Below the pieces are notes generated by a model. That model did not search any database and was not told where the DNA came from. It saw only the letters and a program-made list of their open reading frames with translations. A program made the position numbers and the translations under genes. This document shows positions 33,984 through 43,151 of a stretch of DNA of 64,000 nucleotides, in pieces. How positions within the stretch are numbered: position 1 is the first letter of the stretch; every line of letters starts with the position of its first letter. This stretch comes from Reclinomonas americana ATCC 50394 (taxonomy: Eukaryota; Jakobida; Jakobea; Jakobida), in contig PS015009.1 of the NCBI GenBank assembly GCA_048213135.1, positions 1,364,001-1,428,000 on the forward strand, in the 5' to 3' direction.

Positions 33984-36188
33984 ATGACCAACCGATATAT
34001 AAGACTATTGCTATTCATTATTGCCGCATCGTGGAGCTGCGTTGTACAGGCGCAGGTGATCAAAACAGAACTGGCGTATAAGCTGCAGTCCAATATGGAC
34101 AATATATGGCGCAGCGCCGAACCTGAATTTACCAGCAACCAGGTGCCTGAAAAATGGCTCGGCTTTTCTGCCGTGATCATCGCACAAAAAACAAAATTCG
34201 TTTTTGATAAAGCCTCTGCCGACAAGCTCAATGTGTATGAAACCGGCCACCGCAAGATCAAACTGCTTGACCGCGATGCTGTAAACAGTTTTAGTGAATT
34301 TTATTTCCGTCGTGGTCATGATAATGACGGCTTTGCCCTGCACATCATCAAACCCGATGGCACCACCGATACCGTTTCGCTGGAGAATGCCATTTATGTG
34401 GAAGACAATGATGATGTACCGCAATTGTTCAGGCCTTATTTCGAAAAGCAGAGCTCCATCAAGAATAAATCGAAAAGCGCCGACCTGTATTTTAAACTTG
34501 CCGTTTCGAATCTCGAACCCGGCGACATCATCGATTATGCTTACACCGTTTTCAATGATAACGATGTGGCCCGTATGAATTCGCTGGAGTTTGATCCTGT
34601 ATATTATCTCTGTTACCGCGAATACCCGGTGGTGAGTCATAAATTCGAGATCAACACAGACGATAAGTCGTATGTGAACAGCAAATCCCTCAACGGGGCG
34701 CCCGAGTTCCGCGAAAGCAGCGCCAACGGCTACAAGGTATTTACCTGGGAAGACCGCGACAGGGAAAAACTGAAAGATACCCGCTGGGTGAATGAATACA
34801 TGGTATTGCCCCTGGTTAAATTCCAGATCATTTATTCCAAAGATAATGACGCGGAAGACCTGTTCATTAATGACCGTGGTGAACTGAAAAAGTCCATCAC
34901 ACCGGATGAAATGGCCCGCAAGGTGAACCGTATTTATGAAAAAATGGATGCCAGCGCCGGCCGCCGGGTAACGCAGGACAACATCATCGCGGCGTATACC
35001 ACCGAGCTGCTGAATACCACGGAGTATTACTTAAAGAAGGGCGAAGCCTATGATCTCAGCGACGAGGAATTTATTAAAAGAGTGTACTATATTTTGCGTC
35101 ACACCAATGGTATTTATGGCAAACGCCTGGGCAGCCAGTTTTTTGCATATGTAATGATGGAAAAACTGAAGAAGAAAAAAGTACCCGCGGAACTCATCAT
35201 CACCACCAGCAACAGCACTACCGATATGGAGAACGTAATATTCGGTACAGAACTGGAATGGCTGGTGAGGGCAAAGAATAAATACCTGTTCAACTTTCAG
35301 TCCAACTCCAACGTATTTGACCTGAAAGAAGAATACCTGGGCAACCCTGCTTATGTGATCACACTGGGTAAAACGCCGTCTGCTGCGCCCATGACACTGC
35401 CGCTTACCAATTCTGAAGAGAATGGTTCTATCACTACAATTGATGCCGCTTTCAGCGATGCTACCAATGAAAATATGAAGATTACCGCGGTGACTTCTTA
35501 TAAGGGTATGACCAAGGAAGATAACAGCGGCCCGGCACTGCAGTATACCAATGTGTATGATGTAGACTACCAGAGTTACTATGGTGATAACGAGATTGAC
35601 CTGCTGCCCCCCAAAAAGCAGGATGAGATCATGCGCCTGATACAGGCCCGTAAGGATGAATACAAAAAGCGCAAACCCGATTATATGAAACAGCGCCTGC
35701 AGGATGAGTACGGTAATGTGGTGAGCTATGATAATTTTACCCTGGTTACCGATGGCCGCACTTTCAATAAACAGGAACTGAAGTACAGCGAAACTTTTGT
35801 GCTGGGCGAAATGGTGAAAAATGCAGGTAAGAATTATTTGCTCAACATACCCGGTCTTATGGGCGGACAGGTGCAGGTAAAACCGGAAGACAGGACACGT
35901 AAGTATGACGTGGATGTACGCTATCCCAAGATCTTTGTGTGGAATATTACTTATGCCATACCCGCAGGATACACGCTGAAAGGCCTGGCCGGCCTGAACC
36001 AGCAGGTGGAGAACGAAGCCGGTTCATTCATCAGTAAAGCGGTGGTGGAAGGCAGCACACTTAAACTGAGCATAAAGAAAACTTACAAACAGGTGAAGGT
36101 AAAGAAGGAAGACTTCGGAAAAATGCTGGAGTTTATTGACGCTGCATACAACTTCTCACAAAAATGGATTCTGCTTAAAAAAAGCTAA
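33984..36188 (+). CDS. DUF3857-type paralogue with degenerate transglutaminase site
   Basis: This 734-residue secreted protein (signal to about residue 24, SWSCVVQAQ) follows the same plan as its neighbour: a DUF3857-like N-terminal domain (FYFRRGHDNDGFALHIIKPDGTTDTV, NLEPGDIIDYAYTV), then a transglutaminase-like helical region. At the place of the catalytic Cys (YGDCKGMAN in the partner) it reads KRLGSQFFAYVMMEKL, with Ser384-Gln385 and no Cys. No clear His or Asp partner is seen either. It is probably a non-catalytic binding or scaffold partner of the upstream enzyme. The 2-bp spacing supports co-translation. Confidence 0.82.
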   Translation: MTNRYIRLLLFIIAASWSCVVQAQVIKTELAYKLQSNMDNIWRSAEPEFTSNQVPEKWLGFSAVIIAQKTKFVFDKASADKLNVYETGHRKIKLLDRDAVNSFSEFYFRRGHDNDGFALHIIKPDGTTDTVSLENAIYVEDNDDVPQLFRPYFEKQSSIKNKSKSADLYFKLAVSNLEPGDIIDYAYTVFNDNDVARMNSLEFDPVYYLCYREYPVVSHKFEINTDDKSYVNSKSLNGAPEFRESSANGYKVFTWEDRDREKLKDTRWVNEYMVLPLVKFQIIYSKDNDAEDLFINDRGELKKSITPDEMARKVNRIYEKMDASAGRRVTQDNIIAAYTTELLNTTEYYLKKGEAYDLSDEEFIKRVYYILRHTNGIYGKRLGSQFFAYVMMEKLKKKKVPAELIITTSNSTTDMENVIFGTELEWLVRAKNKYLFNFQSNSNVFDLKEEYLGNPAYVITLGKTPSAAPMTLPLTNSEENGSITTIDAAFSDATNENMKITAVTSYKGMTKEDNSGPALQYTNVYDVDYQSYYGDNEIDLLPPKKQDEIMRLIQARKDEYKKRKPDYMKQRLQDEYGNVVSYDNFTLVTDGRTFNKQELKYSETFVLGEMVKNAGKNYLLNIPGLMGGQVQVKPEDRTRKYDVDVRYPKIFVWNITYAIPAGYTLKGLAGLNQQVENEAGSFISKAVVEGSTLKLSIKKTYKQVKVKKEDFGKMLEFIDAAYNFSQKWILLKKS

Positions 36189-36201
36189 GCGATCTCAACA
36201 T

Positions 36202-36236
36202 AAAAAAGGCCTTCATTATTCGTGAAGGCCTTTTTT
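36202..36236. terminator. Bidirectional intrinsic terminator between DUF3857 operon and msrB
   Basis: AAAAAAGGCCTTCA pairs perfectly with TGAAGGCCTTTTTT around a 7-base loop. The A/T ends provide a T-run on both strands for the two convergent genes. Confidence 0.92.
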
Positions 36237-36242
36237 ATGCGG

Positions 36243-36800
36243 TTACTCTTTTTCTTTAAAATCTTTTTCCGCCGCCTGTGCCTTTTCAAAATCAAGGATC
36301 ACCGAGTTGATGCAGTAGCGCAAACCGGTGGGTGGTGGTCCGTCTTCAAATACATGACCCAGGTGGGCTTTGCACCTGCCGCACATCACTTCGGTACGGC
36401 GCATGCCATGTGTGTTGTCGGGGGCGTAAATGATGCTGCCCTTGCTGATGGGCTCAAAAAAACTGGGCCATCCGCAACTGCTTTCAAACTTTCCATTGCT
36501 GTTGAACAGTGGATTGCCGCATGCCGCACAGTAATAGGTGCCCACTTCTTTATGATCCCAGAATTTGCCGGTAAAAGCACGCTCGGTTCCTTTTTCGCGG
36601 GCAATGTTGTATACGTCGGCCGGCAGCACTTTTTTCCAGTCCGTATCGCTGGCATTTACTTTATTGCTGTCGGTAACGGAATAATAGGGGTTGTCTTTTT
36701 TATTGTCCATATGAGTTGATTTGCTGCTGTTTGATCCACGGTCTCCGCACCCTGCCATCAGGGCCGTTAGTATGGTGGTATAAAAAATGAGGCGTATCAT
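36243..36800 (-). CDS. msrB: Peptide-methionine (R)-S-oxide reductase, lipoprotein form
   Basis: This 185-residue protein has a lipoprotein signal (FYTTILTALMAGC) and a short polar spacer. The MsrB domain follows, with the zinc pairs CAACG and CGRCK, the SSCGWPSFFEPI segment, THGMRRTEVMCGRCKAHLGHVFEDGP, and the catalytic Cys in LRYCINSVIL. It repairs R-methionine sulfoxide in proteins. The lipobox places it in the periplasm or outer membrane rather than the cytosol. An fRMsr-type msrC is encoded at 62816. Confidence 0.94.
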   Translation of the reverse strand: MIRLIFYTTILTALMAGCGDRGSNSSKSTHMDNKKDNPYYSVTDSNKVNASDTDWKKVLPADVYNIAREKGTERAFTGKFWDHKEVGTYYCAACGNPLFNSNGKFESSCGWPSFFEPISKGSIIYAPDNTHGMRRTEVMCGRCKAHLGHVFEDGPPPTGLRYCINSVILDFEKAQAAEKDFKEKE

Positions 36801-36910
36801 AGTAATAACAAAACTGGTTAAAATTAGTTGTTTAATGTACGAAACCGTGACAATTGCGGGTTTTCCAACAGATTATTCGCGCTGTTAAAGGAAAATTAAA
36901 GTTCGTACGT

Positions 36911-36918
36911 TATATTTG
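36911..36918 (+). promoter_or_regulatory. -7 promoter box of adk
   Basis: TATATTTG matches TAnnTTTG and lies 26 nt before the adk ATG. Confidence 0.5.
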
Positions 36919-36944
36919 CTAACCTTACCAGGACTTTACTCATT

Positions 36945-37529
36945 ATGTTTAATCTTATTTTATTTGGCCCCCCGGGAAGTGGCAAAGGAACGCAGAGCGA
37001 AAAGCTGATTGCGAAATACGGTTTGAAACACCTGAGTACCGGTGATTTACTGAGGAGCGAAATTACCCGCCAGACGCCGTTAGGACAGGAAGCACAGAAT
37101 TTTATGGACAAGGGTCAGCTGGTACCGGATGAAGTGGTGATCGGTATGATCAGTTCGGCACTGGAAGCTAATCCCCAGGCCCGAGGTTTTCTTTTCGACG
37201 GTTTTCCCCGCACTTCCGCCCAGGCCGAAGCGCTTGACAAATTACTGGAGCTGAAAAAAGCACCCATCTCTGTTATGCTGGCACTGGAGGTATCGGAAGA
37301 GGAGCTGGTAAAAAGACTTTTAAAAAGAGGCGAGACCAGTGGCCGCAGCGACGATACCAACGAAAGTGTGATCAGGGCCCGCATCACTGAATACAGGAAT
37401 AAAACAGAGGCCGTGGCCGACTACTACCGTGAATTTGATAAAGTGGTCATGGTAAAAGGTGAAGGAACGGTTGATGATATTTTCGACCGGCTATGTAAAG
37501 AGATCGATCAGCGTAAAGAAGAAATATAA
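36945..37529 (+). CDS. adk: Adenylate kinase
   Basis: Adk interconverts ATP+AMP and 2 ADP. The 194-residue protein has the P-loop LFGPPGSGKGTQ (8-16), STGDLLRSEI, GFLFDGFPRTSAQAEAL and the LID-region Arg residues in RLLKRGETSGRSDDTNESVIRARI. It is of the short-LID type (no zinc finger), common in Bacteroidota. It is a single-gene unit with its own promoter and terminator. Confidence 0.97.
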   Translation: MFNLILFGPPGSGKGTQSEKLIAKYGLKHLSTGDLLRSEITRQTPLGQEAQNFMDKGQLVPDEVVIGMISSALEANPQARGFLFDGFPRTSAQAEALDKLLELKKAPISVMLALEVSEEELVKRLLKRGETSGRSDDTNESVIRARITEYRNKTEAVADYYREFDKVVMVKGEGTVDDIFDRLCKEIDQRKEEI

Positions 37530-37530
37530 G

Positions 37531-37553
37531 GGAAGCAACAGCTTCCTTTTTTT
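37531..37553 (+). terminator. Intrinsic terminator of adk
   Basis: GGAAGC-aaca-GCTTCC followed by seven T, directly after the stop codon. Confidence 0.85.
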
Positions 37554-37586
37554 GTTTTATATCTTATTCCCTTTCCCGCTCTTTAA

Positions 37587-38570
37587 TTGAAAACCCACTT
37601 TTATATCCTGCTTCTTTTGCTGGTGACCGGTGATTGTCTTTTCGGCCAGGCCCCGGCATTTGTTCATTATGAAACCGGCAACGGGTTACCCGCCAATGAA
37701 ATATATGAAATGAAGCAGTACAGGACAGGCTTCCTGTGGATGGGCTGCCAAGCCGGGCTGGTACGTTATGATGGCAACCAATTCCGCCTGTTGTTGTGCA
37801 GCAGGAACAGGGGAACCGCCATCAGCAACTTGCAGGAAGACAGTTATGGCAGGATACGGTGCATCAACTTCAGCGGGCAGGTTTTTTATACGGAAGGAGG
37901 TTCACTCCGGCTGTTTGAACCCAGGGAAAAGAACTACCGTTCCGGTTTTGCCGACATTGCCATTGACGGGAATGACCAACTGTACACCTGCAACCAGCAA
38001 AATAGGATCTACAAGTATGATATCAGGAGTGGCAAACCGGTCATTGCTGTTGGCGACAGTCTTTTTAAACGTTCTCTCTTTATAGCTGCCGATTTCCCTG
38101 ATATAGAAATGCCCGGTTACAATGGGTTCCAGTTGCTGGAGTTTTTCGACGGCATCCGTTTTGAAGTGGTCTTTGTTACCGCCTACAGTGAATTTGCCCT
38201 CAAGGCTTTCCGGGTGAGCGCTGTCGATTACCTGCTGAAACCATTGCAGATCGACCAGTTGATCAGGGCCGTGGAGAAGGCGGAAAAATACAGGGCCACT
38301 CCTTCATCCGCGAAAGGCTGGAAACACTGAAAGCCAACCTGGAGGAACAAAATACTGGTCAGCAGGAATATCAGGGACTATGAGAACCAGCTCACCACAG
38401 AAGAAGGATTTTTTCGAACACACCGGAGTTTTCTTGTCAATATAAGATATGTCCGTTCCATTTCACCTGATGGTAATGAAGCGGAACTCATCCATAAACA
38501 GGTAGCGGCTGTTGCCAGGGAAAGAAAGCAGGAATTCAGCCAGTTTATGCGGAAGAATACAACGAACTGA
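37587..38570 (+). pseudogene. Collapsed two-component locus: reg_prop sensor N-terminus joined to LytTR response-regulator fragments
   Basis: Three non-adjacent pieces are fused. Block 1 (37587 to about 38085) is the N-terminus of a reg_prop/two-component propeller sensor: a TTG start, signal peptide, ETGNGLPANEIYEMKQYRTGFLWMG and GLVRYDGNQF. Block 2 (about 38090-38290) is a response-regulator receiver missing its start; the phospho-acceptor region FPDIEMPGYNGFQLLEF and the VTAYSEFALKAFRVSAVDYLLKP end remain. A frameshift near 38290 and a stop at 38328 follow, while another frame carries the usual linker. Block 3 (38355-38570) is the C-terminal half of a LytTR DNA-binding domain (FFRTHRSFLVNIRYVRSI). 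The kinase, receiver start and first half of LytTR are absent, so at least two deletions and a frameshift occurred. Confidence 0.85.
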
Positions 38571-38623
38571 CCCGATTCCTTAACTGTTTGAATAGTACTC
38601 CCGGGATTCTTTACCTTTATTTC

Positions 38624-39091
38624 ATGGACCAGGAAAAACTTCATTTCATTCAGATAACATTTCCGCAGCTGCTCAATAATCTTGAACCGGGCGCACAGGC
38701 AAAATGGGGAAAGATGAATGCGCAGCAAATGGTGGAACACGTGGCCGACTTCTTTGGCCTGTCAGTAAATAAGATACAGTTTGACCTGGTAACACCGGAA
38801 GAACACCTGCCTAAATACATGGCCTTTCTTTACAGTGATAAAGAGTTCAGGGAAAACACCAAAGCGCCTGAAGGCGTAATGCCCGAAGAGCCTGCACCCG
38901 AACGTTATGCCGCGTTGCCAGAAGCTGTGGCGGCTCTTAAAACAGAAGTGAATGATTTTATCGTGTATTTCAGCGAAGACCCGGCTAAAAAAACAACACA
39001 CCCTGTTTTCGGATCTTTGGATTATAATGAATGGGTACTCCTGCATTACAAACACGTACAGCATCACCTTAAACAGTTCGGGATTTTATAA
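38624..39091 (+). CDS. DinB-superfamily (DUF1569-like) protein
   Basis: This 155-residue cytosolic helical protein starts at ATG 38624, with TACCTTTA 7 nt upstream. It has WGKMNAQQMVEHVADFF and the C-terminal VFGSLDYNEWVLLHYKHVQHHLKQFGIL. The spaced His residues (EHV and HYKHVQHH) form the expected metal site of the DinB/YfiT four-helix bundle. Members include thiol transferases and metal-dependent hydrolases. The activity here is unknown. Confidence 0.8.
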   Translation: MDQEKLHFIQITFPQLLNNLEPGAQAKWGKMNAQQMVEHVADFFGLSVNKIQFDLVTPEEHLPKYMAFLYSDKEFRENTKAPEGVMPEEPAPERYAALPEAVAALKTEVNDFIVYFSEDPAKKTTHPVFGSLDYNEWVLLHYKHVQHHLKQFGIL

Positions 39092-39108
39092 CAGCAGACA
39101 CTTCAAAT

Positions 39109-39136
39109 AAAAAAGGGCTCCCCCAGGAACCCTTTT
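39109..39136 (+). terminator. Intrinsic terminator of the DinB-like gene
   Basis: AAAAGGGCTCC and GGAACCCTTTT pair with one mismatch around a short C-rich loop, with T residues in the 3' arm. Confidence 0.65.
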
Positions 39137-39326
39137 CTCACATTAATCGCTCTGCCTCATGCAACATTTGTCAGCAATACTACAATGAAACGGCAGGCAA
39201 ACTCAGCACGGGTGTGTAAGTGCCTCGTATCCGGAACAACTGTATCTTTTTTATCATAACTGCTGCATTGTCCCGGGTGTCCGGCACCTTTATTTCAGTT
39301 AACTTCGCCCATAAACGGCTTAACAT

Positions 39327-41402
39327 ATGAAACTGGAAAACTACGTCACCGGGCAGTGGATCATGGGTGATGGTGAAGGACAGCAATTGTACAACGCGGT
39401 TACAGGCGAGGCCATCGCTGCCGCTTCTACCAACGGATTGGATTTCAAAAGTATACTCGATTACGGAAGGAATGTAGGCAATCCCGCACTTCGTAAAATG
39501 ACGTTTCACCAGCGGGGCAATATGCTTAAAGCGCTGGCCCTGCACCTTCGTCAGCACCTTGATAAATTTTACCAGCTGAGTTATAAAACCGGCGCCACCA
39601 GGGCCGACAGCTGGGTGGATATAGAAGGCGGCATCGGTAATTTGTTTGCCAACGCGTCGCTGCGCAGGAAATTCCCCGACGAAGTTTTCTGTATCGACGG
39701 CGAAAGTCATAACCTGAGCAAGAACAGCACATTCATGGGCACGCACATACTGGTACCACGCGAAGGCGTGGCTGTGCACATCAACGCGTTCAACTTTCCC
39801 GTGTGGGGCATGCTGGAAAAAATTGCCGTAAACCTGCTGGCCGGTATGCCGGCAATTGTAAAGCCCGCCACCGTTACCTCCTATCTTACAGAAGCGGTGG
39901 TGAAAGAGATCATCGCGTCGGGTATCCTGCCCAAAGGCGCACTGCAGCTGCTTTGCGGCAGCGCCGGAGACCTGCTCGATCATGTAAATGCGCAGGATGT
40001 GGTTACTTTTACCGGCTCTGCAACAACAGGGCTTAAACTCAAATCCAACCCCAACATCCTGGCCAATAATGTTCCTTTTACCATGGAAGCCGATAGCCTT
40101 AATTGTATTGTGCTGGGTAAAGATGTGGAACCGGGTATGCCCGAGTGGGATGTGTTTGTAAAAGAAGTACGCCGGGAGATGACACTTAAAGCCGGTCAGC
40201 GCTGTACCGGCATCCGCCGGATATTTGTTCCGGAAAATAAAATGGAAGACATGTGGCAGGCCATTGCGGCAGCGTTGTCTCAAACCACTATCGGCAACCC
40301 GCTGAATGAAAAAGTACGCATGGGCAGTCTCGCCGGGCAAACACAAAGGGAAGAGGTGAAAGAACAGGTGCAGAAGTTATTGGCCACATCACAATTGATA
40401 TACGGATCGCTCGACAGCGTCAATGTAATTGATGCCGATGCGAAAGAAGGCGCATTCATGAGTCCGCTGCTGCTGAAGAACGACAAACCGTTTGAAACAA
40501 AAGAAGTGCATGATGTGGAAGCCTTCGGGCCGGTAAGTACCATTATGCCATATACCAATACCGATGAAGCCATAGCGCTGAGTAAGCTCGGCAAAGGGTC
40601 GCTGGTAACAACCATTGTTACGGCAGATGACCGCATTGCCCGGCAATATGTAATTGGCGCCGCCACGCATCATGGCCGTATACTGGTGCTGAATAATGAA
40701 TGCGCAAAGGAAAGTACGGGACATGGTTCGCCCCTGCCCCTGCTGGTGCATGGTGGCCCGGGACGTGCGGGCGGAGGAGAGGAAATGGGCGGCATCCGCG
40801 GTGTAAAGCATTACCTGCAACGCACGGCTTTACAGGGCTCTCCCACCAGCCTTACAGCTATCACCAGCGTATACCAGCCTAATGCCCAGGGAAAGGATCC
40901 GGGCGTACATCCGTTCAAAAAATACTTTGAAGAACTGCAGGTGGGCGACCAGATCCTCACGGAAAAAAGACTGATCACCAGCGAAGACATTGACCGGTTT
41001 GCCAACCTGAGCGGCGATCATTTTTATGCGCATATCGCCACTACCGATTTTAACGGTACCATGTTTGAACGCCAGGTTGCCCACGGTTATTTCATCATGA
41101 GTGTGGCGGCCGGACTTTTTGTGGACAGCTACGAAAAGAACCCCGTGCTGCTTAATTATGGTATCGACGAACTGCGTTTTACCAAACCGGTATACCCCGG
41201 CGCCGAAATACAGATACGCTTTACCTGTAAAGAAAAACTGCCTAACGACAAACGTGTAGTGGAAAAGCCCGAAGACATGAAACGCGGCGATGATATAGAA
41301 AAAGGTATTGTAAAATGGCTCGTTGAAATGCTCGACGGAACAGAAGAGCCTGTTGTTGGCGTTGCCACTATTCTTACCATGGTAGAAAAGAAACAGCAGT
41401 AA
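39327..41402 (+). CDS. paaZ: Bifunctional PaaZ: oxepin-CoA hydrolase / 3-oxo-5,6-dehydrosuberyl-CoA semialdehyde dehydrogenase
   Basis: PaaZ opens the oxepin ring of the phenylacetyl-CoA pathway and oxidises the resulting aldehyde. The 691-residue protein has an N-terminal aldehyde dehydrogenase domain (1-510) with E254 (FTMEADSLN) and catalytic C293 (GQRCTGIRR). A C-terminal MaoC-like hotdog domain (about 530-690) has LSGDHFYAH with the D564/H569 pair used for ring hydrolysis. Both halves look intact. The rest of a paa operon (paaABCDE, paaK, paaJ) is not in this window; only an enoyl-CoA hydratase-like gene follows after 90 bp. Confidence 0.94.
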   Translation: MKLENYVTGQWIMGDGEGQQLYNAVTGEAIAAASTNGLDFKSILDYGRNVGNPALRKMTFHQRGNMLKALALHLRQHLDKFYQLSYKTGATRADSWVDIEGGIGNLFANASLRRKFPDEVFCIDGESHNLSKNSTFMGTHILVPREGVAVHINAFNFPVWGMLEKIAVNLLAGMPAIVKPATVTSYLTEAVVKEIIASGILPKGALQLLCGSAGDLLDHVNAQDVVTFTGSATTGLKLKSNPNILANNVPFTMEADSLNCIVLGKDVEPGMPEWDVFVKEVRREMTLKAGQRCTGIRRIFVPENKMEDMWQAIAAALSQTTIGNPLNEKVRMGSLAGQTQREEVKEQVQKLLATSQLIYGSLDSVNVIDADAKEGAFMSPLLLKNDKPFETKEVHDVEAFGPVSTIMPYTNTDEAIALSKLGKGSLVTTIVTADDRIARQYVIGAATHHGRILVLNNECAKESTGHGSPLPLLVHGGPGRAGGGEEMGGIRGVKHYLQRTALQGSPTSLTAITSVYQPNAQGKDPGVHPFKKYFEELQVGDQILTEKRLITSEDIDRFANLSGDHFYAHIATTDFNGTMFERQVAHGYFIMSVAAGLFVDSYEKNPVLLNYGIDELRFTKPVYPGAEIQIRFTCKEKLPNDKRVVEKPEDMKRGDDIEKGIVKWLVEMLDGTEEPVVGVATILTMVEKKQQ

Positions 41403-41492
41403 GGATTTTTTTTCAGCCGTTCAACTCTTTGCAGATATGCTGAAATCTCCCGAAATTCGTAGAGACAAATTCAATAAATAAAAACCAGACAG

Positions 41493-42269
41493 ATGACGAC
41501 AGCAGCAATAAAAGAAGATTACGTAAAAGTAGAAACACACAATGGTATTACCACGATAGAATTTCATCACCCGCAAAGCAATTCTCTGCCCGGACATATA
41601 CTGGAAGAGCTGGCCAAAGAAATACACTTTGCCGGCATTCATGATGAAACCAAAGTGATCATCCTGAAAAGTGCGGGAGAAAAAACATTTTGCTCGGGCG
41701 CCAGTTTTGATGAACTGGTAGCCATAAAGAACGCGGAAGAAGGGTTAAAATTTTTCAGCGGCTTTGCCAACGTGATCAATGCCATGCGTAAATGTCCCAA
41801 GTTCATTATCGGACGTATACAGGGTAAATGCGTGGGTGGTGGTGTAGGCCTGGCGGCATCTGTAGATTATGCTATTGCAACGGATAAGGCTGAGATCAAA
41901 CTCAGTGAACTGGCGGTAGGCATAGGCCCCTTTGTTGTTGGCCCGGCTGTAGAAAGAAAGATAGGCATGGCGGCATTCAGCGCCCTGTCAATTGACGCTT
42001 CCATGTGGCGGAACAGTGATTGGGCCAGGAGAAAAGGCCTGTTCGCGGAAATGCACGAGACCGTGGAAGGCATGGATGAATCCATTTCCCGCCTTTCGCA
42101 TACACTGGCACACTCCAACCCCGAAGCCATGGCCGAACTGAAAAAAGTGTTCTGGAAAGGAACCGAACACTGGGACGAATTGCTGAAAGAAAGAGCAGCC
42201 ATCAGCGGCAGGCTGGTGCTGAGCGAGTTCAGTAAGAAAGCGATCGAGAAGTTCAAGTCAAAAAAATAA
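41493..42269 (+). CDS. Enoyl-CoA hydratase/isomerase family protein
   Basis: This 258-residue crotonase-fold protein contains CSGASFDELVAI and RIQGKCVGGGVGLAASVDYAIATDKAEIKLSELAVGIGP. The oxyanion-hole glycines are present. Of the two usual catalytic Glu residues, the one in SELAVG is kept, but the earlier one (normally GGGxELA) is Gly in GGGVGLA. This is common in isomerases, hydrolases and other crotonase subfamilies. Its position after paaZ suggests a role in phenylacetate or acyl-CoA degradation, though it is not a clear PaaF or PaaG. A palindromic element follows 14 bp after the stop. Confidence 0.85.
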   Translation: MTTAAIKEDYVKVETHNGITTIEFHHPQSNSLPGHILEELAKEIHFAGIHDETKVIILKSAGEKTFCSGASFDELVAIKNAEEGLKFFSGFANVINAMRKCPKFIIGRIQGKCVGGGVGLAASVDYAIATDKAEIKLSELAVGIGPFVVGPAVERKIGMAAFSALSIDASMWRNSDWARRKGLFAEMHETVEGMDESISRLSHTLAHSNPEAMAELKKVFWKGTEHWDELLKERAAISGRLVLSEFSKKAIEKFKSKK

Positions 42270-42283
42270 GCGAAAAATCTTTG

Positions 42284-42322
42284 TACAAAAAGTTGGCAAA
42301 TTGCCAACTTTTTGTATTTTTG
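42284..42322 (+). promoter_or_regulatory. Palindromic operator over the higBA promoter, possibly also the upstream terminator
   Basis: Arms 42284-42299 and 42301-42316 form a perfect 16-bp inverted repeat around one base (core GTTGGCAAATTGCCAAC). The -7 box TATTTTTG (42315-42322) overlaps the right arm and TTGG at 42293 sits at -33 spacing, so the palindrome covers the promoter. This is the expected place for antitoxin autoregulation. The same hairpin with its T-rich tail could end the enoyl-CoA hydratase transcript. Confidence 0.65.
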
Positions 42323-42400
42323 GGAATCACCTATTCAACACTGGCACAAGTGATATTGTGCAATACTTTATTATGAAAACCCGAATTAAACGAAAGAGTA

Positions 42401-42706
42401 ATGAAAATTCTCAACTCGCTTCTGTTATTAGACTTTTCTAAAAAGCATACAGATGCGAAAAAAAGTATCCACGTTTGGCAAAGGATCGTTGTAAACGCCA
42501 ACTGGAAAAGCAGGTCTGATGTTTTATTTGATTTCCCCCGGGCAAAAATGCTAAAAGGAAAAAGAGCAAGGTTTGAGATCGTTCATAACAAGTACCGTCT
42601 TATTGGCGAGATCTTATATGAAGAACAGATCGTGGTTGTCCGGTTTATTGGTACGCATAAAGAGTATGACAAGATTGATCCTGTCACGGTTAGTATGCGA
42701 CCCTAA
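42401..42706 (+). CDS. higB: HigB-family toxin of a type II toxin-antitoxin system
   Basis: The 101-residue basic protein matches the HigB RelE-fold pattern. There is an N-terminal helix pair with Lys-rich ends, a central Trp-containing segment near residues 26-36, and a beta-hairpin core ending with a His near residue 86 in the usual catalytic neighbourhood. HigB proteins are ribosome-dependent mRNA endonucleases. It precedes its antitoxin by 11 bp, the toxin-first order typical of higBA, and is intact. The base composition is more AT-rich than the neighbours, which fits a mobile or recently gained locus. Confidence 0.85.
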   Translation: MKILNSLLLLDFSKKHTDAKKSIHVWQRIVVNANWKSRSDVLFDFPRAKMLKGKRARFEIVHNKYRLIGEILYEEQIVVVRFIGTHKEYDKIDPVTVSMRP

Positions 42707-42717
42707 TTTTTAAAAAA

Positions 42718-43095
42718 ATGAAAACCCAACAAGTTTGGTACAAAATTGAAACAGAATCAGATCACAAAAAAGCGATGGACCGCTTTGATGAGATCATTGA
42801 TGCTAAAAAAGGCACAGCATTGTATAAAGAAAAAATGCTGCTTGCACTCCTTATCAATGAGTATGAATTAACAAAATGGAATCTTCCGGAAGTTGATCCT
42901 GTTGAAATGATAAAAATCAGGATGGAAGAGTTTGGTTATAAACCCGCAGACCTGGCAAAAGTGTATGGTGATAAAGGAACAATAAGCAAGGTTCTGAATT
43001 ATAAGCAGGCGCTTTCTCTTAGTATGATCAGAAAATTCAGTGAATTACTGCGGATACCTCCCGGCGAATTGATAAAGGAATACCAATTGAATTAA
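42718..43095 (+). CDS. higA: HigA-type antitoxin with C-terminal XRE helix-turn-helix
   Basis: This 125-residue protein has an N-terminal helical part that should cover the toxin, and a C-terminal XRE domain (about 68-122: FGYKPADLAKVYGDKGTISKVLNYKQALSLSMIRKFSELLRIPPGEL). It should neutralise HigB and repress the operon by binding the palindrome at 42284-42316. It lies 11 bp after the toxin gene and is followed by a strong terminator, so the locus is a self-contained two-gene unit. Confidence 0.88.
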   Translation: MKTQQVWYKIETESDHKKAMDRFDEIIDAKKGTALYKEKMLLALLINEYELTKWNLPEVDPVEMIKIRMEEFGYKPADLAKVYGDKGTISKVLNYKQALSLSMIRKFSELLRIPPGELIKEYQLN

Positions 43096-43096
43096 A

Positions 43097-43126
43097 CAAA
43101 AGCCCGGAAACATTTCCGGGCTTTTG
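43097..43126. terminator. Terminator between higA and the convergent carbonic anhydrase gene
   Basis: CAAAAGCCCGGAAA and TTTCCGGGCTTTTG form a perfect 14-bp arm pair with A/T-rich ends on both strands. Confidence 0.88.
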
Positions 43127-43151
43127 CTTTTAATATAATCTGCGACAACAA

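Noticed and set aside
39180-40346. A 388-residue open frame on the minus strand inside paaZ
   Set aside because: It lies wholly antisense to paaZ, has Cys/His-rich composition typical of reversed codons, and shows no domain.
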